A DNA stretch of 64,000 bases from Cognatundibacterium griseum. GTDB lineage: Bacteria; Pseudomonadota; Gammaproteobacteria; Burkholderiales; Burkholderiaceae_D. This document shows positions 17,852 to 26,316 of this stretch, in pieces. The number at the start of each line of letters is the position of its first letter. Positions within the stretch are counted from its first letter, which is position 1. The notes under the pieces are model-generated. The model was not told where the DNA came from and ran no database searches. It saw nothing but the letters and a program-made list of their open reading frames with translations. Where the stretch lies: the NCBI RefSeq assembly GCF_014284195.1, contig NZ_JACOGC010000006.1, positions 62,001 to 126,000 of the forward strand. Direction: 5' to 3'. The translations under genes and the position numbers were made by a program.

Positions 17852-18793
17852 GTGATTATCAGAGATCGCCCTTCCGGTTTTCGTTTGTTTTTAATGCTGC
17901 GCGGTTCCGTTCTGCCCCGGATACTGCCCGCGCTGACGATCAATATCATCATTGCGACGCTGGTCACTTTGTCGCACGGAGATCTGTTTGAGCTGAAAAT
18001 TACGCTGACGACCATCCCCTTCACGCTGATCGGCCTGCCGATATCGATTTTCCTGGGGTTCAGGAACAACGCTGCTTATGACCGCTTCTGGGAAGCACGC
18101 AAACTATGGGGCGAACTGGTACTGAAGAGTCGCAATCTTTCCCGACAATGCCGCAGTCTGATTCAGGATCCCCGTCCGGCGGTCGCCAGTAACGGAACCG
18201 GAGATATCCGCATCCGCATGGTTTACCGGACGATCGCATTTGCCCATGCCCTGAAAAACCTGTTGAGAAATCAGGACAATGGAAAAGAATTCCAGCAATG
18301 GCTGACCGCACAGGAGCTGACGGAGTCCGGCCGTTTCAGAAACAAGCCGGATTTTCTGATGCAGTGCATGGGGGCAGATTTGCAGCGCTGTCTGCAGGAA
18401 AAACGGATTGACAGCTGTCTGGCTGCCAATATCGATAACACCCTGTCAGCGCTGACCTCGGCAGCTGCTGCCTGTGAACGTATCCGCAATACCCCCATTC
18501 CCTTTTCCTACACGCTGCTGCTGCACCGGACGGCTTATATCTACTGCTTCCTGCTGCCTTTTGGCCTGGTGGATTCCATCGGCTTCATGACACCTTTTGT
18601 GGTCGCGGTGGTGGCCTATACCTTTTTCGGGCTGGATGCGCTGGGCGATGAAATCGAGGAACCGTTTGGCACCGAATCCAACGACCTGCCGCTCGATGCC
18701 ATCTGCCGGGCGATTGAAATTGATTTACGTGAATCCATCCACGATACGCATATCCCCCCCGCCATGCTGCCGGTGAATTACTGCCTGACCTGA
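17852..18793 (+). CDS. Bestrophin-family channel protein
   Basis: This 313-residue membrane protein has the bacterial bestrophin (UPF0187) layout: an N-terminal R-x-RPSGFRLFLMLRGSVLP segment, paired membrane helices (about 24-70), then FLGFRNNAAYDRFWEARKLWGELV, which is the family signature. The second helix pair is around 220-255, ending in EIEEPFG. Bacterial members form pentameric ion channels. The start is GTG with GGGGA upstream. It is divergent from the MarR-type repressor, so may be under its control. Confidence 0.88.
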   Translation: MIIRDRPSGFRLFLMLRGSVLPRILPALTINIIIATLVTLSHGDLFELKITLTTIPFTLIGLPISIFLGFRNNAAYDRFWEARKLWGELVLKSRNLSRQCRSLIQDPRPAVASNGTGDIRIRMVYRTIAFAHALKNLLRNQDNGKEFQQWLTAQELTESGRFRNKPDFLMQCMGADLQRCLQEKRIDSCLAANIDNTLSALTSAAAACERIRNTPIPFSYTLLLHRTAYIYCFLLPFGLVDSIGFMTPFVVAVVAYTFFGLDALGDEIEEPFGTESNDLPLDAICRAIEIDLRESIHDTHIPPAMLPVNYCLT

Positions 18794-18881
18794 ATCCGCC
18801 GTCACCAACCCAGCCAGACAACCTGATCGGAGAATCAGGACAGATAACGATCCCGATTACTTTCAGAGACAAAGGAACATC

Positions 18882-20408
18882 ATGCAAGACGCGCAACAAC
18901 AAAGGATACGCCTGCCCGAATTACGCAACCGCATCACCAGTGCCGAACATGCCGCCTCATGGATAGAAGACGGCATGACCATCGGCATGAGCGGTTTTAC
19001 CCGGGCGGGAGATGCCAAAGTCGTCCCGCTGGCGATTGCAGAGCGCGCCCGGGCTGAGCAACTCAAAATCACCCTGATGACGGGCGCTTCGCTCGGCAGC
19101 GACATCGACAAGACCCTCACGGAAGCAGGCGCCATGTCACGCCGGATGCCGTTTCAGGCCGATCCGACATTGCGTGCCGCGATTAACCGCGGCGAAGTGA
19201 TGTATGTGGATCAGCATTTGTCCGAAACGGTCGAGCAGTTGCGCACCCGTCAGATTAATGCGATCGACATTGCGATTATTGAAGCCGTGGCGATTACCGA
19301 AACCGGTGCCATCATTCCCACTACGTCAGTCGGTAACAGCGCCAGCTTCGCGATTCTTGCGGATCAGGTCATTGTCGAAATCAATCTGACGCAGTCAATG
19401 GAGCTGGAAGGCCTGCATGATATTTTCATTCCCAAGCACCGTCCGCAACGCGAGCCGATTCCGCTGATGTCTGCCCATGACCGTATCGGCACGACTGCCA
19501 TCATGATTCCGCCGGAAAAAATCGTCGCGATTGTCATCACGCAAAAAGAAGACAGTGCATCGACCATTCTTCCGCCGGATGCAGAGACTGCCCAGATTGC
19601 CGCGCATCTGGTGGATTTCTTTAAAGAAGAAGTCCGCGACGGTAGGCTGACCAATCATCTGATGCCCATGCAGGCGGGTATCGGCACCATCGCCAATGCG
19701 GTCATGAGCGGTTTTCTGGACAGCCCGTTTGAACACCTGACGATGTATTCCGAAGTCTTGCAGGATTCGACCTTCGATTTGTTTGATGCCGGCAAACTCG
19801 ACTTTGCTTCCGGTTCCTCCATCACCTTGTCTGCCGAGAAAAGCAAAGCGGTGCTGTCTGATATCGGCAGGTATAAAGACCGGCTGGTGTTGCGTCCGCA
19901 GGAAGTCAGCAATCATCCTGAAGTCATCCGGCGGCTCGGCATCATCGCCATCAACACTGCACTGGAAGTCGATATTTACGGCAACGTGAATTCCACCCAT
20001 GTACTCGGCACGCACATGATGAACGGCATCGGCGGCTCGGGAGATTTTGCCCGCAATGCCTACCTGTCCGTCTTTGCAACCAAATCGACAGCCAAGAACG
20101 GCAATATTTCCAGCATTGTGCCGATGGTGACCCATGTTGATCACAGCGAGCATGATGTCGATATTATCGTCACTGAAGTCGGGCTGGCTGACCTGCGCGG
20201 TCTGGCGCCGCGTGAACGTGCCCAGAAGATCATTCATCACTGCGTTCCTGCGCCTTACCGGCAGATGTTGCTGGATTATCTGTCGGAAGCTGAAACCAGG
20301 GGTGGGCAAACGCCGCACGTACTGGAAAAAACATTCAGCTGGCATACGCGCTACCGTGAAACCGGCTCTATGCTGGAAGAAACTGCCGTTCTCAAAGCCG
20401 TCGCCTGA
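18882..20408 (+). CDS. Acetyl-CoA hydrolase/succinate CoA-transferase family
   Basis: This 508-residue class I CoA-transferase has the N-terminal signature SGFTRAGDAKVVP, the likely catalytic Glu in MYSEVLQDSTFDLFDAGK (near residue 290), and the C-terminal GGSGDFARNAYLSVFATKS loop. Family members move CoA between succinyl-CoA/propionyl-CoA and acetate/succinate, or hydrolyse acetyl-CoA. AAAGGA precedes the ATG. A link to the propionate (prp) genes at the right end is possible but not shown. Confidence 0.88.
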   Translation: MQDAQQQRIRLPELRNRITSAEHAASWIEDGMTIGMSGFTRAGDAKVVPLAIAERARAEQLKITLMTGASLGSDIDKTLTEAGAMSRRMPFQADPTLRAAINRGEVMYVDQHLSETVEQLRTRQINAIDIAIIEAVAITETGAIIPTTSVGNSASFAILADQVIVEINLTQSMELEGLHDIFIPKHRPQREPIPLMSAHDRIGTTAIMIPPEKIVAIVITQKEDSASTILPPDAETAQIAAHLVDFFKEEVRDGRLTNHLMPMQAGIGTIANAVMSGFLDSPFEHLTMYSEVLQDSTFDLFDAGKLDFASGSSITLSAEKSKAVLSDIGRYKDRLVLRPQEVSNHPEVIRRLGIIAINTALEVDIYGNVNSTHVLGTHMMNGIGGSGDFARNAYLSVFATKSTAKNGNISSIVPMVTHVDHSEHDVDIIVTEVGLADLRGLAPRERAQKIIHHCVPAPYRQMLLDYLSEAETRGGQTPHVLEKTFSWHTRYRETGSMLEETAVLKAVA

Positions 20409-20495
20409 AAACGCCAGATTCAGAATCCATCTACAATATGATCCGCCTGCCCCGGGATGCCTGCATTCCGGCGGCGATAGCGATCATACTGACCG

Positions 20496-21716
20496 ATGGA
20501 TACCATGACGACGACGCAAACTTCTGACCACCTGCCGGCTCTGGCGATTCCCCTGCTCTCGCTGGCGGCGTTCGGCAGCGGCGTTTCACTCAGGGTGATG
20601 GACCCGATTCTGCCTTTGTTGAGCAATGAATTCCATGTCGGACTGGGGGATGCTTCGCTCGTGATTACGGTATTTTCGGTTGCTTACGGCATCGCTCAGT
20701 TATTCTTCGGCCCGCTGGGAGATCGCTTCGGCAAATATCTGGTCATTGCCGGCGCCTCACTGGCCTGCGCCGTCACCGCCTTGCTGTGCGGGCTGGTCAG
20801 CAATTTTCCCATGCTGCTGAGCGCGCGCCTGCTGGCGGGCGCCACTGCCGCCGCGATCATTCCGCTCTCCATGGCGTGGATCGGCGATGTGATCCCGTAT
20901 GCGCAACGGCAGCCTGTGCTGGCAAAATTCCTGATCGGACAGATTCTCGGTTTATCGGGCGGTGTGCTGCTCGGTGGATTTGCCGCAGACGCGCATCAGT
21001 GGCGCTTACCGTTCCTGCTGATTGCCGCGATTTTCATTTGCACCGCTGCCGGTCTGTTTGCAGTCAACCGCCGTCTTCCGGCGCATGCCCGCCTGACCCG
21101 TGAAACAGAGGGTTCGGCGCTGATGCATATCCTGAACGAATTTAGCGAAATCGGCAGGCTGCCGTGGGCAAGACTGGTGCTGGCAACCGTGTTTCTGGAG
21201 GGTGCATTTCTGTATGGCCCATTTGCGTTCATCGCTTCGCACCTGCATCAGCGGTTCGGTATATCCCTGACATCGGCAGGCTCGGTCATCATGCTGTTCG
21301 GTTTCGGTGGATTTGCCTTCGCCATGAATGCCAGAAGGCTGGTACAGCGGTGGGGAGAAAGCGGGCTTTCACTCCGTGGCGGCATCATTCTCGCCGCTGC
21401 GCTCCTGACTACGGGGCTGGCCGCGCAGTGGTGGTATGCCATCCCTGCCTGTTTCATGGCCGGACTGGGATTTTACATGCTGCATAACACGCTGCAGATC
21501 AATGCCACCCAGATGGCGCCGGAACGCAGAGGCGCTGCTGTCTCCGCTTTTGCTTCCAGTTTTTTTCTGGGCCAGTCCGCCGGTGTCGGTCTGGCAGGCC
21601 GCCTGATTCACTACACAGACACCGGCAATATCATGCTGTCCGGTGCAGCGGGACTGATCGTGGTCAGCCTGTATTTTGCACGCCGCCTGCAGCATAAGCA
21701 TCTTCATCAGGTGTAA
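20496..21716 (+). CDS. MFS transporter (DHA1 drug-proton antiporter type)
   Basis: This 406-residue, 12-helix MFS protein has the loop 2-3 motif GPLGDRFGKYLVI and the YnfM/YdhP-like beginning SGVSLRVMDPILPLLSNEF. The substrate is unknown. It begins 88 bp after the CoA-transferase, so may be co-transcribed. It ends about 140 bp before the nitrate operon promoter. An alternative ATG lies three codons further in. Confidence 0.85.
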   Translation: MDTMTTTQTSDHLPALAIPLLSLAAFGSGVSLRVMDPILPLLSNEFHVGLGDASLVITVFSVAYGIAQLFFGPLGDRFGKYLVIAGASLACAVTALLCGLVSNFPMLLSARLLAGATAAAIIPLSMAWIGDVIPYAQRQPVLAKFLIGQILGLSGGVLLGGFAADAHQWRLPFLLIAAIFICTAAGLFAVNRRLPAHARLTRETEGSALMHILNEFSEIGRLPWARLVLATVFLEGAFLYGPFAFIASHLHQRFGISLTSAGSVIMLFGFGGFAFAMNARRLVQRWGESGLSLRGGIILAAALLTTGLAAQWWYAIPACFMAGLGFYMLHNTLQINATQMAPERRGAAVSAFASSFFLGQSAGVGLAGRLIHYTDTGNIMLSGAAGLIVVSLYFARRLQHKHLHQV

Positions 21717-21734
21717 ATCCCCCGCAGTATCTCC

Positions 21735-21762
21735 GCACCAAAACATCACGCCTGCCGCACCA
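21735..21762. promoter_or_regulatory. Possible NtrC enhancer half-sites
   Basis: GCACCA occurs at 21735-21740 and 21757-21762, about 120 and 100 bp upstream of the sigma-54 element. Each equals the left half of the NtrC consensus GCACC(A)-N-TGGTGC, but the right halves are poor. Location fits an enhancer; the match alone is weak. Confidence 0.3.
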
Positions 21763-21855
21763 ATTAAATGCGCAATTCAGGAGCAGCGCTGATGCCATAC
21801 CGTCCGCAGCTTCCCGACTGGTTTCACTCCCCACTGCCAGCCCTCCGGTCTCAGG

Positions 21856-21872
21856 TTGGCACGGTATATGCT
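21856..21872 (+). promoter_or_regulatory. Sigma-54 promoter of the nitrate assimilation operon
   Basis: TTGGCACGGTATATGCT matches the -24/-12 consensus (YTGGCACG-N-TTGCW), with GG at 21858-21859 and GC at 21870-21871 at the required 12-bp interval. The expected transcript start, near 21883, falls just before the first leader hairpin. This implies NtrC-type nitrogen control. Confidence 0.8.
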
Positions 21873-21884
21873 TAATACCAGATA

Positions 21885-21954
21885 ACTGAATCAACGGCGA
21901 TTCAGTCCAATATCAGCAGATCTAACGGTGGGTTTGCACGGACAACGGCGTCCG
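21885..21954 (+). promoter_or_regulatory. ANTAR dual-hexaloop antiterminator in the nitrate operon leader
   Basis: Two hairpins carry the same six-base loop AACGGC. Hairpin 1 (21885-21906) has an 8-bp stem ACTGAATC/GATTCAGT. Hairpin 2 (21939-21954) has a 5-bp stem CGGAC/GTCCG. ANTAR-domain regulators (NasR, NasT, EutV) bind paired hexaloop hairpins with A at position 1 and G at position 4, both present here. The second hairpin shares bases with the terminator 5' arm, so only one can form. An ANTAR protein, presumably encoded elsewhere, would promote read-through when nitrate or nitrite is present. Confidence 0.85.
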
Positions 21955-22000
21955 CCCGGTCAGAGAGAGTTCCTGGCTGTGCGGACGCCTTTTTATTTTT
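21947..22000 (+). terminator. Conditional leader terminator of the nitrate operon
   Basis: Arms GGCGTCCGC (21947-21955) and GCGGACGCC (21981-21989) form a perfect 9-bp stem followed directly by a T-run interrupted by one A. It ends 11 bases before the transporter ATG. The 5' arm begins inside the loop of the second hexaloop hairpin, which makes the two structures mutually exclusive. Confidence 0.88.
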
Positions 22001-22011
22001 ACGGGATAAAA

Positions 22012-23325
22012 ATGATCATGGCCAGCAAAGCAGACACTATCAGACTCTTCAGTTTCGACACGCCGCCAATGCGTGCTTTCCATTTGACCTGGATGGCTTT
22101 TTTCACCTGTTTTTTTGCCTGGTTTGCCTGCGCACCGCTGATGCCGGTCATCAAGGGGGAATTTGGCTTAAGCATGGCACAGATCGCCAATATCAATATT
22201 GCCGCCGTCTCCGTCACGATCCTGGTGCGGCTGATCATCGGCCCCATGTGTGATCGCTTCGGCCCGCGCAAAACCTATACCGGCCTGCTGCTGACCGGTG
22301 CATTGCCGGTGTTCGGTGTGGCATTCACGCAGAGTTACGAAAGCTTTCTGTTCTTCCGCCTGTGCATCGGTGCGATTGGCGCCAGCTTTGTGATCACGCA
22401 GTATCACACCTCGGTCATGTTCGCGCCGAATGTGGTTGGCACCGCCAATGCCGCAGCCGCGGGCTGGGGCAATACCGGCGGTGGTGCTGCCCAGGCACTG
22501 ATGCCTTTGCTGTTATCGGCTCTGCTGATGCTGGGAGTCAGTGAATCACTGGGCTGGCGGCTGGCGATGATGGTGCCCGGCGTGCTGATGCTGTTGATGG
22601 CTGTCATCTACTGGCGTTTCACACAGGACTGCCCGGAAGGTAATTATGCAGAATTACGCGCCCAGGGTATCGCTGTCGAAGGCGGAAAAAAAGGCGGCTG
22701 GGCCAGCTTCTGTGCGGCCAGTCTCAACTATCGCGTCTGGCTGTTGTTCATCACCTACGGAGCATGTTTTGGGGTGGAAATTTTCATCCATAACATTGCT
22801 GCGGTGTATTACGTCGATCATTTCGGTCTGTCGCTGAAAAGCGCGGGCATGGCAGCAGCCAGCTTTGGTCTGCTGGCGCTGTTTGCACGGGCACTGGGTG
22901 GCTGGCTGTCTGACAAGGCGGCCTTGCACGGCGGCTTAAATACCCGTGCCAGCCTGCTGTTTGTGATGATGCTGGGCGAAGGGCTGGGCCTGCTGTGGTT
23001 TGCCCATGCCAACAGCGTGACGCTGGCGGTCTGCGCAATGCTGACCTTCGGCCTGTTCACCCACATGGCCTGCGGTGCGACTTACGCACTGGTGCCTTTC
23101 ATCGACCGCAAAGCACTCGGCGGTGTGGCAGGCATCATCGGCGCGGGCGGCAATGCCGGTGCGGTGCTGGCCGGATTTCTGATGAAAAGCCTGGGCGATG
23201 TGCAGCAGACACTCGGCCTGTTAGGGATTGCTGTGACGGTTTCAGCACTGTGCGCGATTGCTGTCCGCTTCAGCGCAGCGCATCAGGCCAGCGAACAAAT
23301 CAGCATTCATAACATCACCGCTTAA
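22012..23325 (+). CDS. Nitrate/nitrite MFS transporter (NarK/NasA type)
   Basis: This 437-residue transporter of the nitrate-nitrite porter family has both nitrate signatures: AAAGWGNTGGGAAQ (about 150-163) and GVAGIIGAGGNAGAVLAGF (about 375-393). ATG 22012 follows the leader terminator; a longer in-frame ORF from 21928 would run through the regulatory hairpins and is rejected. It is first gene of the operon transporter-nirB-nirD-flavoprotein-nasA and brings nitrate into the cytoplasm for assimilation. Confidence 0.92.
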   Translation: MIMASKADTIRLFSFDTPPMRAFHLTWMAFFTCFFAWFACAPLMPVIKGEFGLSMAQIANINIAAVSVTILVRLIIGPMCDRFGPRKTYTGLLLTGALPVFGVAFTQSYESFLFFRLCIGAIGASFVITQYHTSVMFAPNVVGTANAAAAGWGNTGGGAAQALMPLLLSALLMLGVSESLGWRLAMMVPGVLMLLMAVIYWRFTQDCPEGNYAELRAQGIAVEGGKKGGWASFCAASLNYRVWLLFITYGACFGVEIFIHNIAAVYYVDHFGLSLKSAGMAAASFGLLALFARALGGWLSDKAALHGGLNTRASLLFVMMLGEGLGLLWFAHANSVTLAVCAMLTFGLFTHMACGATYALVPFIDRKALGGVAGIIGAGGNAGAVLAGFLMKSLGDVQQTLGLLGIAVTVSALCAIAVRFSAAHQASEQISIHNITA

Positions 23326-23338
23326 GGAATCGCAGATC

Positions 23339-25906
23339 ATGAAAATTATCGTTATCGGTCATGGCATGGTCGGCCATAAATTTCTGGAATGCCTGGCGGA
23401 CAGTCCGGCAGACAATCTGGAAGTCACCGTCTTGTGCGAAGAACCGCGTCCGGCTTACGACCGCGTCCATTTGTCGGAATTTTTTTCCGGTAAATCGGCG
23501 CAGGATTTATCGCTGGTAGCGCCCGGCTTTTTTGAGCGCAGCCACTTCCGGCTGAAACTCAATGCCAAGGCGCAGTCTGTTGATACCGCAGCAAAAACCG
23601 TCAGCTATCACCTCGACGGCACGACAGAAACGCTGGCGTACGACAAGCTGGTGATCGCAACCGGCTCTTATCCGTTTGTACCGACACTGGCCGGCAACCA
23701 GCGCAAGGACTGTTTCGTTTACCGGACGATTGAAGACCTGGAAGCCATGCAGGAATGCGGCAAGCGTTCCCGCAGCGGTGTGGTGATCGGCGGCGGCCTG
23801 CTCGGTCTGGAATGCGCCAAAGCACTGCGTGACATGCAGCTGGAAACCCACGTCGTTGAATTTGCGCCGCGCCTGATGGCAGTGCAGGTCGACGAGAGCG
23901 GCGGCCGCATATTGCGCCAGAAAATCGAGGAACTCGGCGTTACCGCGCATACACAGAAAAACACACTCGAAATCGTCGATGGCAAGACCGGCACGCATCG
24001 TATGAATTTTGACGATGGCAGCCATCTTGACGCCGACATGATCGTGTTCTCGGCGGGGATACGGCCACGCGACGAGCTGGCGCGCGACAGCGGGCTCAAA
24101 GTCGGCGAACGCGGCGGCATCGTGATTGATAACCGTTGCCGCAGTTCCGATCCGGATATTTATGCGATCGGTGAATGCGCGCTGTGGAACGGTAAAATCT
24201 ACGGTCTGGTCGCACCGGGCTATGACATGGCACGTACCGCAGCACAGGATATCCTGGCGCAGCGCGATACCGGCAACAGCATCGTGGTTCCTGAATTCAC
24301 GGGCGCCGACATGAGCACCAAGCTCAAGCTGATGGGCGTCGATGTTGCCAGCATCGGCGATCCGCACGGCAAGGTGGCAGGCAGCCGCTCTTATCAGTTC
24401 ACCGATGAGCGCAAACAGATCTATAAAAAAATCGTGGTCTCTGAATGCGGCAAATACCTGCTGGGCGGCGTGATGGTAGGCGATGCCAGTGAATACGGCA
24501 CCCTGCTGCAGATGATGTTAAACCGTATCGAATTACCGGAAGCGCCGGAATTCCTGATTCTGCCGCAGGCGGACGGTAAAGCAAAACCGGGTATCGGCGT
24601 GGATGCCTTGCCGGACACGGCGCAAATCTGCTCCTGCAACAATGTCTCCAAGGCGCACCTGTGCGCTGCCGTCTGCGATGGCGCCACCGATATTGCAGCC
24701 CTGAAAAGCTGCACCAAAGCCGGCACTGCCTGCGGCGGCTGTGTGCCGCTGGTGACGCAGATCATGAAAGCCGAAATGAAAAAGCAAGGCATGGCCGTAA
24801 ATAACCATGTCTGCGAGCATTTTCCCTATTCCCGGCAAGAGCTTTACCATCTGGTGCGGGTCGGTCAGATCAAAACCTTTGATGCCTTGCTGGCGCAACA
24901 CGGTAAAGGTCTGGGCTGCGATGTCTGCAAACCGCTGGCGGCGAGTATTCTGGCATCGTGCTGGAATGAATTTGTGCTCAAGAAAGAACACGCCAGCCTG
25001 CAGGACACCAACGACTATTATCTCGGCAACATTCAGAGAGACGGCACCTATTCGGTGGTGCCGCGCATGCCCGGCGGTGAAGTCAGCGCAGAGGGGCTGA
25101 TCGCCATTGGTCAGGTAGCGAAGAAATATGGCCTGTACACCAAGATCACCGGCGGCCAGCGGGTTGACCTGTTCGGTGCGCGGGTCGAACAATTGCCGCT
25201 GATCTGGGAAGAGCTGATCGCCGCCGGTTTTGAATCCGGTCACGCTTACGGCAAATCGCTGCGCACCGTGAAATCCTGTGTCGGCTCGACCTGGTGCCGC
25301 TACGGCGTGGATGACAGCATGGGGCTCGCCATCGCGCTGGAAAACCGCTACAAAGGGCTGCGTTCTCCGCACAAAATCAAATTTGCGGTCTCTGGCTGCA
25401 CCCGTGAATGCGCAGAAGCACAAAGCAAGGACGTCGGCGTCATCGCGACCGAAAAAGGTTGGAACCTGTATGTCTGCGGCAATGGCGGCATGAAACCGCG
25501 CCACGCCGAATTACTCGCTGCCGATCTCGACCGGACAACACTGATCCGCTATATCGACCGTTTCCTGATGTTCTATGTCCGCACCGCCGACCGCCTGCAG
25601 CGCACCAGCGTCTGGCGCGACAATCTGGAAGGCGGGCTCGATTACCTGAAACAGGTGATCGTTGATGACAAGCTGGTATTGGCGGCAGAACTGGAAACGG
25701 AAATGCAGCACGTGGTTGACACTTACGAGTGCGAGTGGAAAAAAGCCGTGAACGACAGCGAAACACGTCAGCGTTTCCGCCATTTCATCAACAGCGATCA
25801 GGCTGACCAGAATGTCGTGTTCATGGAAGAACGCGGACAGATCCGGCCCGCCACCGTGCAGGAAAGAAAGCGGATTGCGATTGCTGCCGTGGCAGCGGAC
25901 GCCTGA
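23339..25906 (+). CDS. nirB: Assimilatory nitrite reductase large subunit NirB
   Basis: This 855-residue cytoplasmic NADH-dependent enzyme reduces nitrite to ammonium. In order: an FAD/NAD pyridine-nucleotide oxidoreductase domain (IIVIGHGMVGHKF; GVVIGGGLLGLECAKAL near 145), a BFD-like [2Fe-2S] domain (ICSCNNVSKAHLC near 430, then CTKAGTACGGC), ferredoxin-like half domains, and siroheme/4Fe-4S Cys in CVGSTWC (about 646-652) and CTREC (about 685-689). ATG 23339 is used; the longer frame overlaps the transporter gene. Confidence 0.95.
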   Translation: MKIIVIGHGMVGHKFLECLADSPADNLEVTVLCEEPRPAYDRVHLSEFFSGKSAQDLSLVAPGFFERSHFRLKLNAKAQSVDTAAKTVSYHLDGTTETLAYDKLVIATGSYPFVPTLAGNQRKDCFVYRTIEDLEAMQECGKRSRSGVVIGGGLLGLECAKALRDMQLETHVVEFAPRLMAVQVDESGGRILRQKIEELGVTAHTQKNTLEIVDGKTGTHRMNFDDGSHLDADMIVFSAGIRPRDELARDSGLKVGERGGIVIDNRCRSSDPDIYAIGECALWNGKIYGLVAPGYDMARTAAQDILAQRDTGNSIVVPEFTGADMSTKLKLMGVDVASIGDPHGKVAGSRSYQFTDERKQIYKKIVVSECGKYLLGGVMVGDASEYGTLLQMMLNRIELPEAPEFLILPQADGKAKPGIGVDALPDTAQICSCNNVSKAHLCAAVCDGATDIAALKSCTKAGTACGGCVPLVTQIMKAEMKKQGMAVNNHVCEHFPYSRQELYHLVRVGQIKTFDALLAQHGKGLGCDVCKPLAASILASCWNEFVLKKEHASLQDTNDYYLGNIQRDGTYSVVPRMPGGEVSAEGLIAIGQVAKKYGLYTKITGGQRVDLFGARVEQLPLIWEELIAAGFESGHAYGKSLRTVKSCVGSTWCRYGVDDSMGLAIALENRYKGLRSPHKIKFAVSGCTRECAEAQSKDVGVIATEKGWNLYVCGNGGMKPRHAELLAADLDRTTLIRYIDRFLMFYVRTADRLQRTSVWRDNLEGGLDYLKQVIVDDKLVLAAELETEMQHVVDTYECEWKKAVNDSETRQRFRHFINSDQADQNVVFMEERGQIRPATVQERKRIAIAAVAADA

Positions 25907-25968
25907 GCATGGCAGCTCCGGCCCAGGTACTCAATGACCCCATATCTCAATCAAACCGGGAAAAAATC

Positions 25969-26316
25969 ATGCATAGCGATCGTCAACTGAACCAATGGAT
26001 ACCGGTCTGTAATCTGAGCGATATCCTGCCCAATACCGGTGTCTGCGCCCTCATCAACGGCGAACAGATTGCGATCTTTCACATACACGACGGAGAAGAC
26101 CGGGTATTTGCAATTCACAACTACGACCCGAATTCGGAAGCTGCCGTACTCTCACGCGGACTGGTCGGCAGTCTGGGTGAGCGCATCGTGGTCGCCTCGC
26201 CGATTTACAAGCATCATTTTGACTTGCAAACCGGCGAATGCCTGGAAGCGCCGGAACATTCCGTGCATGCCTATCCGGTGCATATCAACAACCATCAGGT
26301 CTGGGTCGGCATATGA
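25969..26316 (+). CDS. nirD: Nitrite reductase small subunit NirD
   Basis: This Rieske-fold small subunit partners NirB. The usual Rieske Cys-x-His pairs are not present (the first position reads IHNYDPNSEA), so no [2Fe-2S] cluster is expected, as in the E. coli protein. ATG 25969 (MHSDRQLNQWIPVCNL) gives 115 residues; an in-frame ATG at 25909 would add 20 residues unlike the family. Its TGA overlaps the next ATG by 4 bp. Confidence 0.9.
   Translation: MHSDRQLNQWIPVCNLSDILPNTGVCALINGEQIAIFHIHDGEDRVFAIHNYDPNSEAAVLSRGLVGSLGERIVVASPIYKHHFDLQTGECLEAPEHSVHAYPVHINNHQVWVGI

Noticed and set aside
18821-18838. Hairpin CCTGAT/ATCAGG with a six-base loop as another ANTAR site
   Set aside because: The loop CGGAGA lacks A at position 1, there is a single hairpin and no terminator follows.
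21928-22011. N-terminal extension of the nitrate transporter
   Set aside because: It would run through the second hexaloop hairpin and the terminator; the family starts near the ATG at 22012.
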